Translations under genes and position numbers: made by a program | Part shown: positions 16,718 to 24,099 of the stretch, piece by piece | Numbering within the stretch: position 1 is the stretch's first letter | How the letters are laid out: each line of letters begins with the position of its first letter | Notes under the pieces: generated by a model | What the model saw: only the letters and a program-made list of their open reading frames with translations | What the model was told of the DNA's origin: nothing | The model's database searches: none | From: Ectopseudomonas alcaliphila | GTDB lineage: Bacteria > Pseudomonadota > Gammaproteobacteria > Pseudomonadales > Pseudomonadaceae | Assembly (NCBI RefSeq): GCF_900101755.1 | Contig: NZ_FNAE01000005.1 | Span: 270,664-334,663 of the forward strand | Length of the DNA: 64,000 bases | Direction: 5' to 3'

Positions 16718-17170
16718 ATGAAAATCGGAGAATTGGCGAAAAAGGCCGGCTGTCAGGTAGAGACCGTCCGCTACTACGAACGCGAAGGCCTGCTGCCGGC
16801 ACCCGCGCGCAGCGAAGGCAACTACCGCCTGTACGGCGCACCGCACCTGGAACGCCTGGTGTTCATCCGCAATTGCCGCACGCTGGACATGACCCTGGAA
16901 GAGATCCAGCGACTGCTGGCTCTGCGCGACCTGCCCCACGAGAGCTGCGCCGGTATCAACAGCCTGGTGGACGAACATATCGAGCACGTTCAGGCACGCA
17001 TCGACAGCCTGCAGGCGCTGCGCGACCAACTCACCGAGTTGCGCGACCGCTGCAATGGTCCACAGGAGGCTGAAGACTGCGGCATCCTGCGCCAGCTCAA
17101 CGTCAGCGGCGGGGTGCAACCGCTACCGGACGATGGCCACACCCATGTCGGCAAGAGCCACTCGCACTGA
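16718..17170 (+). CDS. cadR: CadR, MerR-family Cd/Zn-responsive activator
   Basis: 150 residues. N-terminal MerR winged HTH (MKIGELAKKAGCQVETVRYYEREGLL split over residues 1-26), dimerisation helix about 80-110, and metal ligands Cys77, Cys112 and Cys121 with a His-rich tail GHTHVGKSHSH that forms the second metal site in CadR proteins. The third cysteine is two residues further from Cys112 than I recall for P. putida CadR. ATG 16718 follows ACGGAG. Divergently controls cadA and probably the downstream DUF3703 gene. Confidence 0.93.
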   Translation: MKIGELAKKAGCQVETVRYYEREGLLPAPARSEGNYRLYGAPHLERLVFIRNCRTLDMTLEEIQRLLALRDLPHESCAGINSLVDEHIEHVQARIDSLQALRDQLTELRDRCNGPQEAEDCGILRQLNVSGGVQPLPDDGHTHVGKSHSH

Positions 17171-17179
17171 AGTCGGCAG

Positions 17180-18091
17180 TTACGGCGCCTTGCGGAAGAC
17201 GTAAAACAAGTTCGGCTCGCTGATCAGGTACAGGTTGCCGTCATCATCCGTCGCCACACCCTCGGCCTGCGGCACGCTGCGCTGCAGACCATGCTGACCA
17301 CGTAGCAGCGACAGGGTGCTGATCGGCCTGCCTTCGGCATTCAGCTCGATCACCAGGCGCGACTCGTCCGACAGCGCCAACAGGTGGCCGGTCGCGGCGT
17401 CGAAGTCCAGGCTGGAAAGGTCGCGCACGAACAGTCGCGCGTCACGCTTGGGGTCCGTATTGACCTGCAACGCCAGTGGCTTGCTTTCATCGACATGGGG
17501 GAAGCCGAGCACCTCGAAGATGCGCACCGGGTCGCGCTCCTTGGCCACCAGCAGGCGCTGGTTCTTGGCATCGTAGGCCAGGCCTTCGAAACCCTTGTTG
17601 CCATTGCGGCCGATGCCCAGGGAAAGCTGCTGGAAGTCGGCCGCGTCGAGCACGCGACTGCCATCGTCGATGCGCACCTTGACCAGGCGTTGTTCGCGTT
17701 CATCGGCGATCACATAGGTACCAGGCGCTACGTATTCGATGGCCTCGGGATCACCGAAACCTTCAAGATCGATGGTGCGCAGCAGCTCGCCATCCAGGCT
17801 CAGCTCGATCACCTTGGCCGGCTTGTTGGTGACACTGAACAGGCTGCGCCGATCGGGATCGTAGGTCAGCGCCGATACATCGCTGATATCGGCAATCGGC
17901 TTGGCCTCGATCACCACGCGATAGTCGCCCAGCCACAGCGACTGTTGGCGCCACTGCGCACCATGCTGCCACTCCTGCACGGAGAACCAGGCACGTTCGA
18001 ACAGCCGATACTGCTGACCCAGCACGGCTCCACTCAACAACACGAACAACAGCAGATAGAGCCAGGGGTTGATGGAGAGCAGACGACGCAT
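17180..18091 (-). CDS. SdiA-regulated domain (beta-propeller) protein, copy 1
   Basis: 303 residues. One N-terminal membrane anchor or uncleaved signal (about 8-26, WLYLLLFVLLSGAVLG), then a periplasmic beta-propeller of the SdiA-regulated/YjiK family, with blades marked ALTYDPDRRSLFSVTNKP, GFGDPEAIEYV, KGFEGLAYDAKNQRLLVAKER and the terminal QAEGVATDDDGNLYLISEPN. No enzymatic residues are evident. It is a paralogue of the gene at 18612-19529, and the two flank the CarO-like gene, all on the same strand. Function unknown; a link to Ca2+/stress response is inferred from this context. Confidence 0.82.
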   Translation of the reverse strand: MRRLLSINPWLYLLLFVLLSGAVLGQQYRLFERAWFSVQEWQHGAQWRQQSLWLGDYRVVIEAKPIADISDVSALTYDPDRRSLFSVTNKPAKVIELSLDGELLRTIDLEGFGDPEAIEYVAPGTYVIADEREQRLVKVRIDDGSRVLDAADFQQLSLGIGRNGNKGFEGLAYDAKNQRLLVAKERDPVRIFEVLGFPHVDESKPLALQVNTDPKRDARLFVRDLSSLDFDAATGHLLALSDESRLVIELNAEGRPISTLSLLRGQHGLQRSVPQAEGVATDDDGNLYLISEPNLFYVFRKAP

Positions 18092-18114
18092 GATGATTTT
18101 CTCTGACTACCACG

Positions 18115-18146
18115 AAAAAGCCCGCCACGGGCTTGACGTGGCGGGC
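18115..18146 (-). terminator. Rho-independent terminator after the CarO-like gene
   Basis: On the minus strand a 10-bp stem (GCCCGCCACG, 18146-18137, with its complement 18129-18120; loop 7 nt) is followed by five T (18119-18115). It ends the carO-like transcript before the beta-propeller gene starting at 18091. Confidence 0.85.
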
Positions 18147-18162
18147 GGGCGGAATATCGCGA

Positions 18163-18510
18163 TCAGTTGATCAGTTCGACACGATCGACATCGATCTCGC
18201 GGCTGTTGAAGTCCTTGTCGACTTCACCGGTCAGGCGCACCTTGGCGGTTTCCGAGACGGTCTGGCCCGGCCAGTCTTCGTCATCGATTTCCACCTGGAT
18301 GGTGCCGGTAGCGTCCTTGAACTCGTAGAGTTCGTCCTGCAGGCGCTTGACGATCTGACCTTCCAGAACGACATGGGTGTCATCGGCAGCTTCCAGTGCA
18401 GCAGCCACGGTGGTGACCTGCGGGGTAGCGCCCGGGCCGGTGTAGCCAGTAGCGAAAGCGGCAGTGCTGAGCAGCGGCAGAACCATCAGAGCGAGAGCGG
18501 TACGTTTCAT
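18163..18510 (-). CDS. carO: CarO/YgiW-family periplasmic OB-fold (BOF) protein
   Basis: 115 residues. Signal peptide MKRTALALMVLPLLSTAAFA, then a single BOF (OB-fold) domain: TLEGQIVK-like VVLEGQIVKRLQDELYEFKD, TIQVEIDDEDWPG, VRLTGEVDKDFNSREIDVDRVELI. Homologues include E. coli YgiW/YdeI stress proteins and the P. aeruginosa calcium-regulated CarO (PA0320, from memory); genomic position supports CarO. Start ATG 18510 gives a clean signal peptide. It has its own terminator downstream. Confidence 0.85.
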   Translation of the reverse strand: MKRTALALMVLPLLSTAAFATGYTGPGATPQVTTVAAALEAADDTHVVLEGQIVKRLQDELYEFKDATGTIQVEIDDEDWPGQTVSETAKVRLTGEVDKDFNSREIDVDRVELIN

Positions 18511-18611
18511 GGTGAGAACCTCGTTGTTCGTAAGTGACGGGTTCAGATTAGTGCCGCTAGCTGAAGCCAGACTGAATCGCGGCTTAAGCCAAACTGAATC
18601 CGTCACCCCAC

Positions 18612-19529
18612 TCAACTGGCATCCGGTTGCGGCTTGCTGAAGACGTAAAAAAGATTGGGCTCGGCGACGATATAGATGTTGCCGTCCTCGTCCATGGCCA
18701 CACCCTCAGCCTGCTTGATGCCCTGATCCAGACCATTCAAACCACCGGTAAGGCTGAGAAAGCTGACCGGCTGGCCGTCGCGGTCGATCTCCAGCAGCAT
18801 GCGCGACTCGTCGGACAGCACCAGCGCGTGACCGGTGCGCGCATCGATACTCAGCGAAGAAATATCGCGCATGCCCAGATTGCCGTAGTGGAAGGGCTGC
18901 ATCACGCCAGCAGCACCGTCTTCGCCAGGAAAAGGCAGGCTGAACAGGCCCATCGGGCTGCGCTCCTTGCCCAACATCAGGCTGCTGCTGCGCGCATCCC
19001 AGGCAACGGCTTCGAAGCCCTTGTTACCCGCTTCGGCAAAGCCCAGGTCGAAGCCGGGGAAATCGGCCGCATCCAACTCCAGGTCGTCGTCACGCAGGGT
19101 AAAGGTGGTGAGCTGACGCCGACGCTCATCGACAATGGCCATGCGCCCGTTGTCCATCATCTCCACCGCTTCCGGGTCAGCAAAGCCCTTCAACTGGATA
19201 CGCCGCAACACCTCACCCTCACGCGAGAGTTCCACCAGCAGAGGGTTCTTGCCGGTCACCGTAAAGAGGGTGCCGGTTACCGGGTTGTAGGTAAGCCCCG
19301 AGGTTTCATCTTGTTCCAGACCAGACAACGCCTTGGCCTGAATCACCGCACGGTAGCCAGGCAGCCAGACGCTGGACAACCGCTCCACCAACGGCGTATG
19401 CCCCTCCTGCCACCAGAGCAGGGCGCGATCATCCCAATGCTGAGTTTTTACTACCGTTGCCACGACCAGCACGGCTATGCCGAACAACCAGTAACGGGGG
19501 CGAGAAAGGCGGGAACGAAGGGAGGGCAT
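18612..19529 (-). CDS. SdiA-regulated domain (beta-propeller) protein, copy 2
   Basis: 305 residues, N-terminal membrane anchor (about 13-32, YWLFGIAVLVVATVV) and a periplasmic beta-propeller homologous along its length to the 17180-18091 product: SGLTYNPVTGTLFTVTGKN, GFADPEAVEMM, KGFEAVAWDARSSSLMLGKER, QAEGVAMDEDGNIYIVAEPN. Start uncertain: ATG 19529 (MPSLRSRLSRPRYW) places a basic N-terminus before the anchor and is preferred, but ATG 19565 is in frame and neither has a strong ribosome site. Ends about 100 bp upstream of carO on the same strand. Confidence 0.8.
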   Translation of the reverse strand: MPSLRSRLSRPRYWLFGIAVLVVATVVKTQHWDDRALLWWQEGHTPLVERLSSVWLPGYRAVIQAKALSGLEQDETSGLTYNPVTGTLFTVTGKNPLLVELSREGEVLRRIQLKGFADPEAVEMMDNGRMAIVDERRRQLTTFTLRDDDLELDAADFPGFDLGFAEAGNKGFEAVAWDARSSSLMLGKERSPMGLFSLPFPGEDGAAGVMQPFHYGNLGMRDISSLSIDARTGHALVLSDESRMLLEIDRDGQPVSFLSLTGGLNGLDQGIKQAEGVAMDEDGNIYIVAEPNLFYVFSKPQPDAS

Positions 19530-19608
19530 CGGCGACGGCTCGGCTGCTTGATGGCAATCCGACATCCGATGTCTGGAAGAGTTCCGCCGCCTGGAAGGCG
19601 GCGATTGG

Positions 19609-19755
19609 TATAGAACCTGCGCACGATCTTGCGAGCTAGAGCCATGCAAGGCAAAAACAGGCGAGGACGCGGAGTGTACTTTTGTACATGAGCATTCCGA
19701 GCCTGTTTTTAACGCCGCAGGGCCGACGCGCAGCTGGATCGTGGGCAGTTCTATA
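19609..19755 (-). repeat. Structured intergenic element, copy A
   Basis: A 147-bp element with nested inverted repeats. Outermost arms 19609-19628 (TATAGAACCTGCGCACGATC) and 19737-19755 pair with one mismatch and one bulge. Inside, on the minus strand, AAAAACAGGC pairs with GCCTGTTTTT, CGGA with TCCG, and TGTAC/GTACA close an AAAA loop. The core aligns with copy B at 23345-23476 through conserved blocks GCTGCGCGTCGGC, GGCGTT, ATGCTCAT, ACTCCGC and GCTCTAGCTCGC, while the paired arms differ. Its right end overlaps the stop codon of the FAH-family gene. No coding content; could be a MITE-like element, a dispersed RNA motif, or both. Confidence 0.7.
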
Positions 19756-20416
19756 ACACGCGGCTGGTGAAACTACTATGACCGACCAACTCCAGCACCA
19801 GCTCGTCGCCCTTGTTCAGCGCGCCAACTCCGACCGGCGTACCCGTGAGGATCACGTCGCCAGGCTGCAAGGCGAAGTGCCCGGCCATGTGCTGGATCAT
19901 CGCGACGATGGGGTTGAGCATGTCGCGGCTGTTGCCGTCCTGACGGATTTCGCCATTGATCACCAGGCGAATGCCGATATCGGCCAGATCCTCGATGGCA
20001 TCGCCAGGCACGAAAGGCGCCAGCACACAGGCACCGTCGAAGCTCTTGGCGATTTCCCAGGGATAGCCCTTCTCCTTGAGCCTGGCCTGCACGTCGCGCA
20101 GGGTCAGATCCAGGGCCGGGGCGAAGCCGCTGATGGCATCACGCACTTCCTCAGCGTCCGGTTTCTTCGACAGCGGCTTGCCGATCAGCACGGCGATCTC
20201 CGCCTCGTAATGCACCGAGCCACGGTCTTCGGGAATGGCAAAGCCACTATCGAGCGGCACCACACAGGAACCCGGTTTGATGAACAGCAAGGGTTCGCTG
20301 GGCACCGGGTTATTCAGTTCCTTGGCATGCTCGGCGTAGTTGCGGCCGATGCAAACGACCTTGCCGAGGGGGAAGTGGACGGTGGTTCCGTCGACATACT
20401 GGTGCTGATAGCTCAT
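19751..20416 (-). CDS. Fumarylacetoacetate hydrolase (FAH) family protein
   Basis: 221-residue FAH-fold hydrolase/decarboxylase. Features: KVVCIGRNYAEHAKEL, metal-binding acidic residues in SVHYEAEIAVLIGK, GFAPALDLTLRDVQ, KSFDGACVLAPF and the terminal GDVILTGTPVGVG. Such short FAHD1-like enzymes act on acylpyruvates, oxaloacetate or related 2-oxo acids with Mg2+; the substrate here is not determined. ATG 20416 has AGGAG upstream. Stop codon TAG lies in the outer arm of the structured repeat. It is the neighbour of the D-2-HG dehydrogenase, separated by a terminator. Confidence 0.9.
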   Translation of the reverse strand: MSYQHQYVDGTTVHFPLGKVVCIGRNYAEHAKELNNPVPSEPLLFIKPGSCVVPLDSGFAIPEDRGSVHYEAEIAVLIGKPLSKKPDAEEVRDAISGFAPALDLTLRDVQARLKEKGYPWEIAKSFDGACVLAPFVPGDAIEDLADIGIRLVINGEIRQDGNSRDMLNPIVAMIQHMAGHFALQPGDVILTGTPVGVGALNKGDELVLELVGHSSFTSRVL

Positions 20417-20507
20417 CACCGACTCCTGTGTTGTTCGTATTGTAGATAGCTCGGCTTGTGGCCGGACGTCGTACCTTAAACGAGGCGGCGCCATCGTGCA
20501 CCGCATA

Positions 20508-20541
20508 CGAAAACGCCCATCGGTCGGATGGGCGTTTTTCG
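20508..20541 (-). terminator. Terminator of the D-2-hydroxyglutarate dehydrogenase gene
   Basis: AACGCCCATC (20512-20521) pairs with GATGGGCGTT (20527-20536) around a 5-nt loop, with T-runs on both strands (TTTTT at 20535-20539 on plus, TTTT on minus). Abuts the stop at 20542, so it chiefly serves the minus-strand gene. Confidence 0.88.
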
Positions 20542-21933
20542 TCAGGCGAAGATCTTGCCGGGGTTCATGATGCCGTTTGGATCGAACACCGCCTTGACCG
20601 CTTTCATGCAGGCGATCTCCGCCTCGCTGCGGCTGTAGTGCAGGTAATCACGCTTGGTCATACCGACGCCGTGCTCGGCGCTGATCGAGCCGTTGTACTT
20701 CTGCACGGTCTCGAACACCCACTGGTTGACCACCGCGCACTTGGCGAAGAACTCGTCCTTGCTCAGGTTCTCGGGCTTCAAGATATTCAGGTGCAGGTTG
20801 CCGTCACCGATATGGCCGAACCACACCACCTCGAAATCCGGGTAGTTGGCTTCGACGATGGCGTCGATGTCCTTGAGGAAGGCCGGCACCTGGCTGACCG
20901 TGACGGAGATGTCGTTCTTGTACGGCGTCCAGTGGCTGATGGTCTCGGAGATGTATTCGCGCAGCTTCCACAGGTTCTGCAGCTGTTGCTCGCTCTGGCT
21001 CATCACGCCGTCGACCACCCAACCCTGCTCGACGCAGTACTCGAAGGTTTCCAGCGCCTGGTTGGCCACTTCCTCGGTGCTGGCTTCGAACTCCAGCAGG
21101 GCATAGAACGGACATTCGCTTTCGAACGGCGCCGGCACGTCGCCACGGGCAAGTACCTTGGCCAGAGCCTTGTCGGAGAAGAACTCGAAGGCAGTCAGGT
21201 CGAGTTTGCTCTGGAAGGCGTGCAGCACCGGCATGATCGAGTCGAAATCAGCGGTGCCGAGCACCATCGCGGTGAGGTTCTTCGGCGCACGGTCCAGACG
21301 CATGGTCGCCTCGACCACGAAGCCCAGCGTACCTTCGGCACCGATGAACAGCTGGCGCAGGTCGTAACCGGTGGCGTTCTTGATCAGGTCCTTGTTCAGC
21401 TCCAGCAATTCGCCGGTACCGGTCACGACTTTCAGACCGGCTACCCAATTGCGGGTCATGCCGTAGCGAATCACTTTGATCCCGCCGGCGTTGGTGCCGA
21501 TATTGCCGCCAATCTGGCTGGAACCCGAGGAGGCGAAGTCCACTGGGTAATAGAGGCCCTTCTCTTCGGCGAACAGCTGCAGTTGCTTGGTCACCACGCC
21601 CGGCTGGCACACCGCGGCACGGTCGTACTCGTTGAACGAGAGAATCTGGTTCATATAGTCGAACGCCACCACCACTTCGCCATTGGCCGCCACGGCAGCA
21701 GCCGAGAGGCCGGTACGGCCGCCAGACGGCACCAGGGCGATCTTGTGCGCGTTGGCCCAACGCACGATGGCCTGCACCTGCTCGATGCTCTTGGGGAAGA
21801 CGATGGCCGAAGGCGCCGGGGCGAAATGCTTGGTCCAGTCCTTGCCATAGGCCTCGAGGGAATCGGCGTCGGTCAGTACCTTGCCGGGTTCAACCAGGGT
21901 CTTCAGCTCTTCGATCTGGGCAGGGGTGGTCAT
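20542..21933 (-). CDS. D-2-hydroxyglutarate dehydrogenase (FAD-linked)
   Basis: 463-residue FAD-binding oxidoreductase of the D-lactate/D-2-hydroxyglutarate dehydrogenase (FAD_binding_4 plus FAD-oxidase C) family. FAD-binding PSGGRTGLSAAAV, SSGSSQIGGNIGTNAGG, the metal/substrate motif HIGDGNLHLNIL and SAEHGVGMTKRDYL are present. It reoxidises D-2-HG to 2-oxoglutarate, passing electrons to ETF. Divergent pairing with serA is the arrangement in which SerA's side reaction (2-oxoglutarate to D-2-HG) is coupled to this enzyme to pull serine synthesis, as shown in P. stutzeri and P. aeruginosa (PA0317). Confidence 0.93.
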   Translation of the reverse strand: MTTPAQIEELKTLVEPGKVLTDADSLEAYGKDWTKHFAPAPSAIVFPKSIEQVQAIVRWANAHKIALVPSGGRTGLSAAAVAANGEVVVAFDYMNQILSFNEYDRAAVCQPGVVTKQLQLFAEEKGLYYPVDFASSGSSQIGGNIGTNAGGIKVIRYGMTRNWVAGLKVVTGTGELLELNKDLIKNATGYDLRQLFIGAEGTLGFVVEATMRLDRAPKNLTAMVLGTADFDSIMPVLHAFQSKLDLTAFEFFSDKALAKVLARGDVPAPFESECPFYALLEFEASTEEVANQALETFEYCVEQGWVVDGVMSQSEQQLQNLWKLREYISETISHWTPYKNDISVTVSQVPAFLKDIDAIVEANYPDFEVVWFGHIGDGNLHLNILKPENLSKDEFFAKCAVVNQWVFETVQKYNGSISAEHGVGMTKRDYLHYSRSEAEIACMKAVKAVFDPNGIMNPGKIFA

Positions 21934-22114
21934 CTACAGAACTCTCAAAGGATTCATGGTCGCCCTGAGAACCATTCAGGTCGCAACCGAGCATTGAAAA
22001 AGGCGAACATGCTAGCATACGCACCCCGTGAATCGAGCCATGCAGCGATCTACGGGCGCTGGCTGAGTTTCTCGGCCCTTCCCTGCAAACATCCCTGGGA
22101 CAACAGGTACTCCG

Positions 22115-23344
22115 ATGAGCAAGACCTCTCTCGACAAGAGCAAGATCAAGTTCCTTCTTCTCGAAGGCGTCCACCAGAATGCCGTGGACACTCTGAAGGC
22201 CGCCGGCTACAGCAACATCGAGTACCTCAAGGGCGCGCTGTCAGGCGAAGAGCTGAAAGAAAAGATCGCCGATGCCCACTTCATCGGTATTCGCTCGCGC
22301 ACCCAGCTGACCGCCGAAGTCTTCGACTGCGCGAAGAAGCTGGTCGCCGTCGGTTGCTTCTGCATCGGTACCAACCAGGTCGACCTGGACGCCGCCCGCG
22401 AGCGCGGTATCGCCGTGTTCAACGCGCCCTACTCCAACACCCGCTCGGTGGCCGAGCTGGTACTGGCCCAGGCCATCCTGCTGCTGCGCGGCATCCCCGA
22501 GAAGAACGCCTCCTGCCACCGTGGCGGCTGGATCAAGTCGGCGGCCAACTCGTTCGAGATCCGCGGCAAGAAGCTGGGTATCGTCGGCTACGGCTCCATC
22601 GGCACCCAGCTCTCGGTACTGGCCGAAGCCCTGGGCATGCAGGTGTTCTTCTACGACACCGTGACCAAGCTGCCGCTGGGCAACGCCACGCAGATCGGCG
22701 ACCTGTACGAGCTGCTGGGTCTGTGTGACATCGTCTCCCTGCACGTGCCGGAACTGCCGTCCACCCAGTGGATGATCGGCGAGAAGGAAATCCGCGCCAT
22801 GAAGAAGGGCGGCATCCTGATCAACGCCGCACGCGGCACCGTGGTCGAGCTGGATCACCTGGCCAATGCGATCAAGGACGAGCACCTGATCGGCGCCGCC
22901 ATCGACGTATTCCCGGTCGAGCCCAAGTCCAACGACGAAGAGTTCGAGAGCCCGCTGCGCGGCCTGGATCGCGTGATCCTGACCCCGCACATCGGTGGCT
23001 CCACCGCCGAAGCGCAGGCCAACATCGGCCTGGAAGTGGCCGAGAAGCTGGTCAAGTACAGCGACAACGGTACCTCGGTGTCCTCGGTCAACTTCCCTGA
23101 AGTGGCCCTGCCGGCGCACCCGGGCAAGCACCGCCTGCTGCACATCCACGAGAACATTCCGGGCGTGATGAGCGAAATCAACAAGGTGTTCGCCGACAAC
23201 GGCATCAACATCTCCGGCCAGTTCCTGCAGACCAACGACAAGGTCGGCTACGTGGTGATCGACGTCGACGCCGAGTACTCCGACCTGGCCCTGGAGAAGC
23301 TGCAGCACGTCAATGGCACCATCCGCAGCCGCGTCCTGTTCTAA
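22115..23344 (+). CDS. serA: D-3-phosphoglycerate dehydrogenase
   Basis: 409 residues, the length of the E. coli-type enzyme. First step of serine synthesis: 3-phosphoglycerate to 3-phosphohydroxypyruvate with NAD; also reduces 2-oxoglutarate to D-2-HG. NAD-binding GIVGYGSIGTQL, catalytic Arg in NAARGTVVEL, Glu in DVFPVEPKS and His in LTPHIGGSTAEAQ are visible; the C-terminal ~75 residues form an ACT domain (IHENIPGVMSEINKVFADNG) for serine feedback. Divergent from the D-2-HG dehydrogenase across 181 bp. A TTGAAA at 21994 is a possible -35 but its -10 is weak. Confidence 0.96.
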   Translation: MSKTSLDKSKIKFLLLEGVHQNAVDTLKAAGYSNIEYLKGALSGEELKEKIADAHFIGIRSRTQLTAEVFDCAKKLVAVGCFCIGTNQVDLDAARERGIAVFNAPYSNTRSVAELVLAQAILLLRGIPEKNASCHRGGWIKSAANSFEIRGKKLGIVGYGSIGTQLSVLAEALGMQVFFYDTVTKLPLGNATQIGDLYELLGLCDIVSLHVPELPSTQWMIGEKEIRAMKKGGILINAARGTVVELDHLANAIKDEHLIGAAIDVFPVEPKSNDEEFESPLRGLDRVILTPHIGGSTAEAQANIGLEVAEKLVKYSDNGTSVSSVNFPEVALPAHPGKHRLLHIHENIPGVMSEINKVFADNGINISGQFLQTNDKVGYVVIDVDAEYSDLALEKLQHVNGTIRSRVLF

Positions 23345-23476
23345 ACCGGAGCTGCTGCGCGTCGGCGATACGGCGTTGGGAACGACCTCGGAGATGCTCA
23401 TTTACTGACGTAAACTCCGCTCTCCTCGGTCGCTCCCGCCTTGTCTCGCTCTAGCTCGCGAGCCCCGGAGGTATGC
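23345..23476 (+). repeat. Structured intergenic element, copy B
   Basis: Homologous to the reverse complement of 19609-19755. Here GGGAACGACC pairs with GGTCGCTCCC, CGGAG with CTCCG, and TTTAC/GTAAA close a TGAC loop: the same stems as copy A but built from different bases. Outer CCGGAGCT/AGCCCCGG arms pair with one mismatch. Conserved unpaired blocks are GCTGCGCGTCGGC, GGCGTT, ATGCTCAT and GCTCTAGCTCGC. It begins directly after the serA stop and precedes the serA-side terminator, so it would be transcribed in the serA 3' UTR. No coding content. Confidence 0.7.
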
Positions 23477-23486
23477 AGAAATGAAC

Positions 23487-23510
23487 AAAGGGAGGCTTCG
23501 GCCTCCCTTT
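23487..23510. terminator. Bidirectional rho-independent terminator
   Basis: AAAGGGAGGC-TTCG-GCCTCCCTTT: a perfect 10-bp stem with a UUCG-class tetraloop and short T/A flanks, in the gap between serA and the convergent DUF523 gene. Confidence 0.88.
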
Positions 23511-23517
23511 CTCATTC

Positions 23518-23567
23518 CGTAGGGTGCGCCGCGCGCACCACCGTGCCCCGGATTGCATCCGGGCTAC
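23518..23567. repeat. Mosaic REP: left arm of one class, right arm of another
   Basis: Left end CGTAGGGTGCGCCGCGCGCA belongs to the GTAGGGTGCGCC class; right end CCCCGGATTGCATCCGGGCT continuing to AC belongs to the GTAGCCCGGATG class. The two outer ends do not pair along their length, so this looks like a recombinant of two REP classes. It ends 1 bp before the DUF523 stop codon. Confidence 0.7.
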
Positions 23568-23568
23568 C

Positions 23569-24060
23569 TCAATCCCGCTCCAACCGCGCCAATTCGGCTG
23601 CTGCTTCGTCCAACTGCGCCTCGTTGAACACCTTCACCCCGGCTCGTTTCAGCAGGGCAGCGGTCACGCCCTCACCCGACACCCGCACGCCGCTGAAGCT
23701 GCCGTCGTAGTTTTCCAGATTGCCACACGAAGGGCTGCGCGCTTTCAGCAGTGCCAGGCGGATGTCGTGCTCGCGCACCAGCGCCAGTGCCTGTTCGGCG
23801 CCGTCGACGAACGCAGCCGTGACATCCTCGCCTTCGATCGTCAGTACTGGCAGCCGACCATCCAACACCGCGCCTCCCTGGCCATGGCGAATTTCCGCAG
23901 GCGGACGCGGCGTCGGCAGTCCACCCGCCACCTCCGGGCACAGCGCCACCACCCGCCCCTCGTCCAGCCAGTGCTGAAGCTGATCGAAAGGGCCGTGAGC
24001 ACCACCGTCATAACGCACCCGATGCCCGAGCAGGCAGCGGCTGACCAATATCTTCTGCAT
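23569..24060 (-). CDS. DUF523 family protein
   Basis: 163 residues beginning MQKILVSRCLLGHRVRYDG, with conserved cysteines in SRCLLG, VALCPEVAGGL and the signature LKARSPSCGN, all typical of DUF523. Cysteines at these positions suggest metal or Fe-S binding, but no biochemical function is established to my knowledge. Same strand as the 2OG oxygenase gene 39 bp upstream, so probably co-transcribed. Confidence 0.85.
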   Translation of the reverse strand: MQKILVSRCLLGHRVRYDGGAHGPFDQLQHWLDEGRVVALCPEVAGGLPTPRPPAEIRHGQGGAVLDGRLPVLTIEGEDVTAAFVDGAEQALALVREHDIRLALLKARSPSCGNLENYDGSFSGVRVSGEGVTAALLKRAGVKVFNEAQLDEAAAELARLERD

Positions 24061-24099
24061 CGACTCTCTCCATGACTGTCACCAGACAGCCCGCAGGCC

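Noticed and set aside
21994..22021. Sigma-70 promoter for serA (TTGAAA with CATACG)
   Set aside because: The -35 is fair but no acceptable -10 at 16-18 bp; not strong enough to list as a feature.
20458..22728. 756-codon plus-strand open frame over the D-2-HG dehydrogenase and serA start
   Set aside because: It is antisense to one certain gene and out of frame with the start of another; no recognisable domain.
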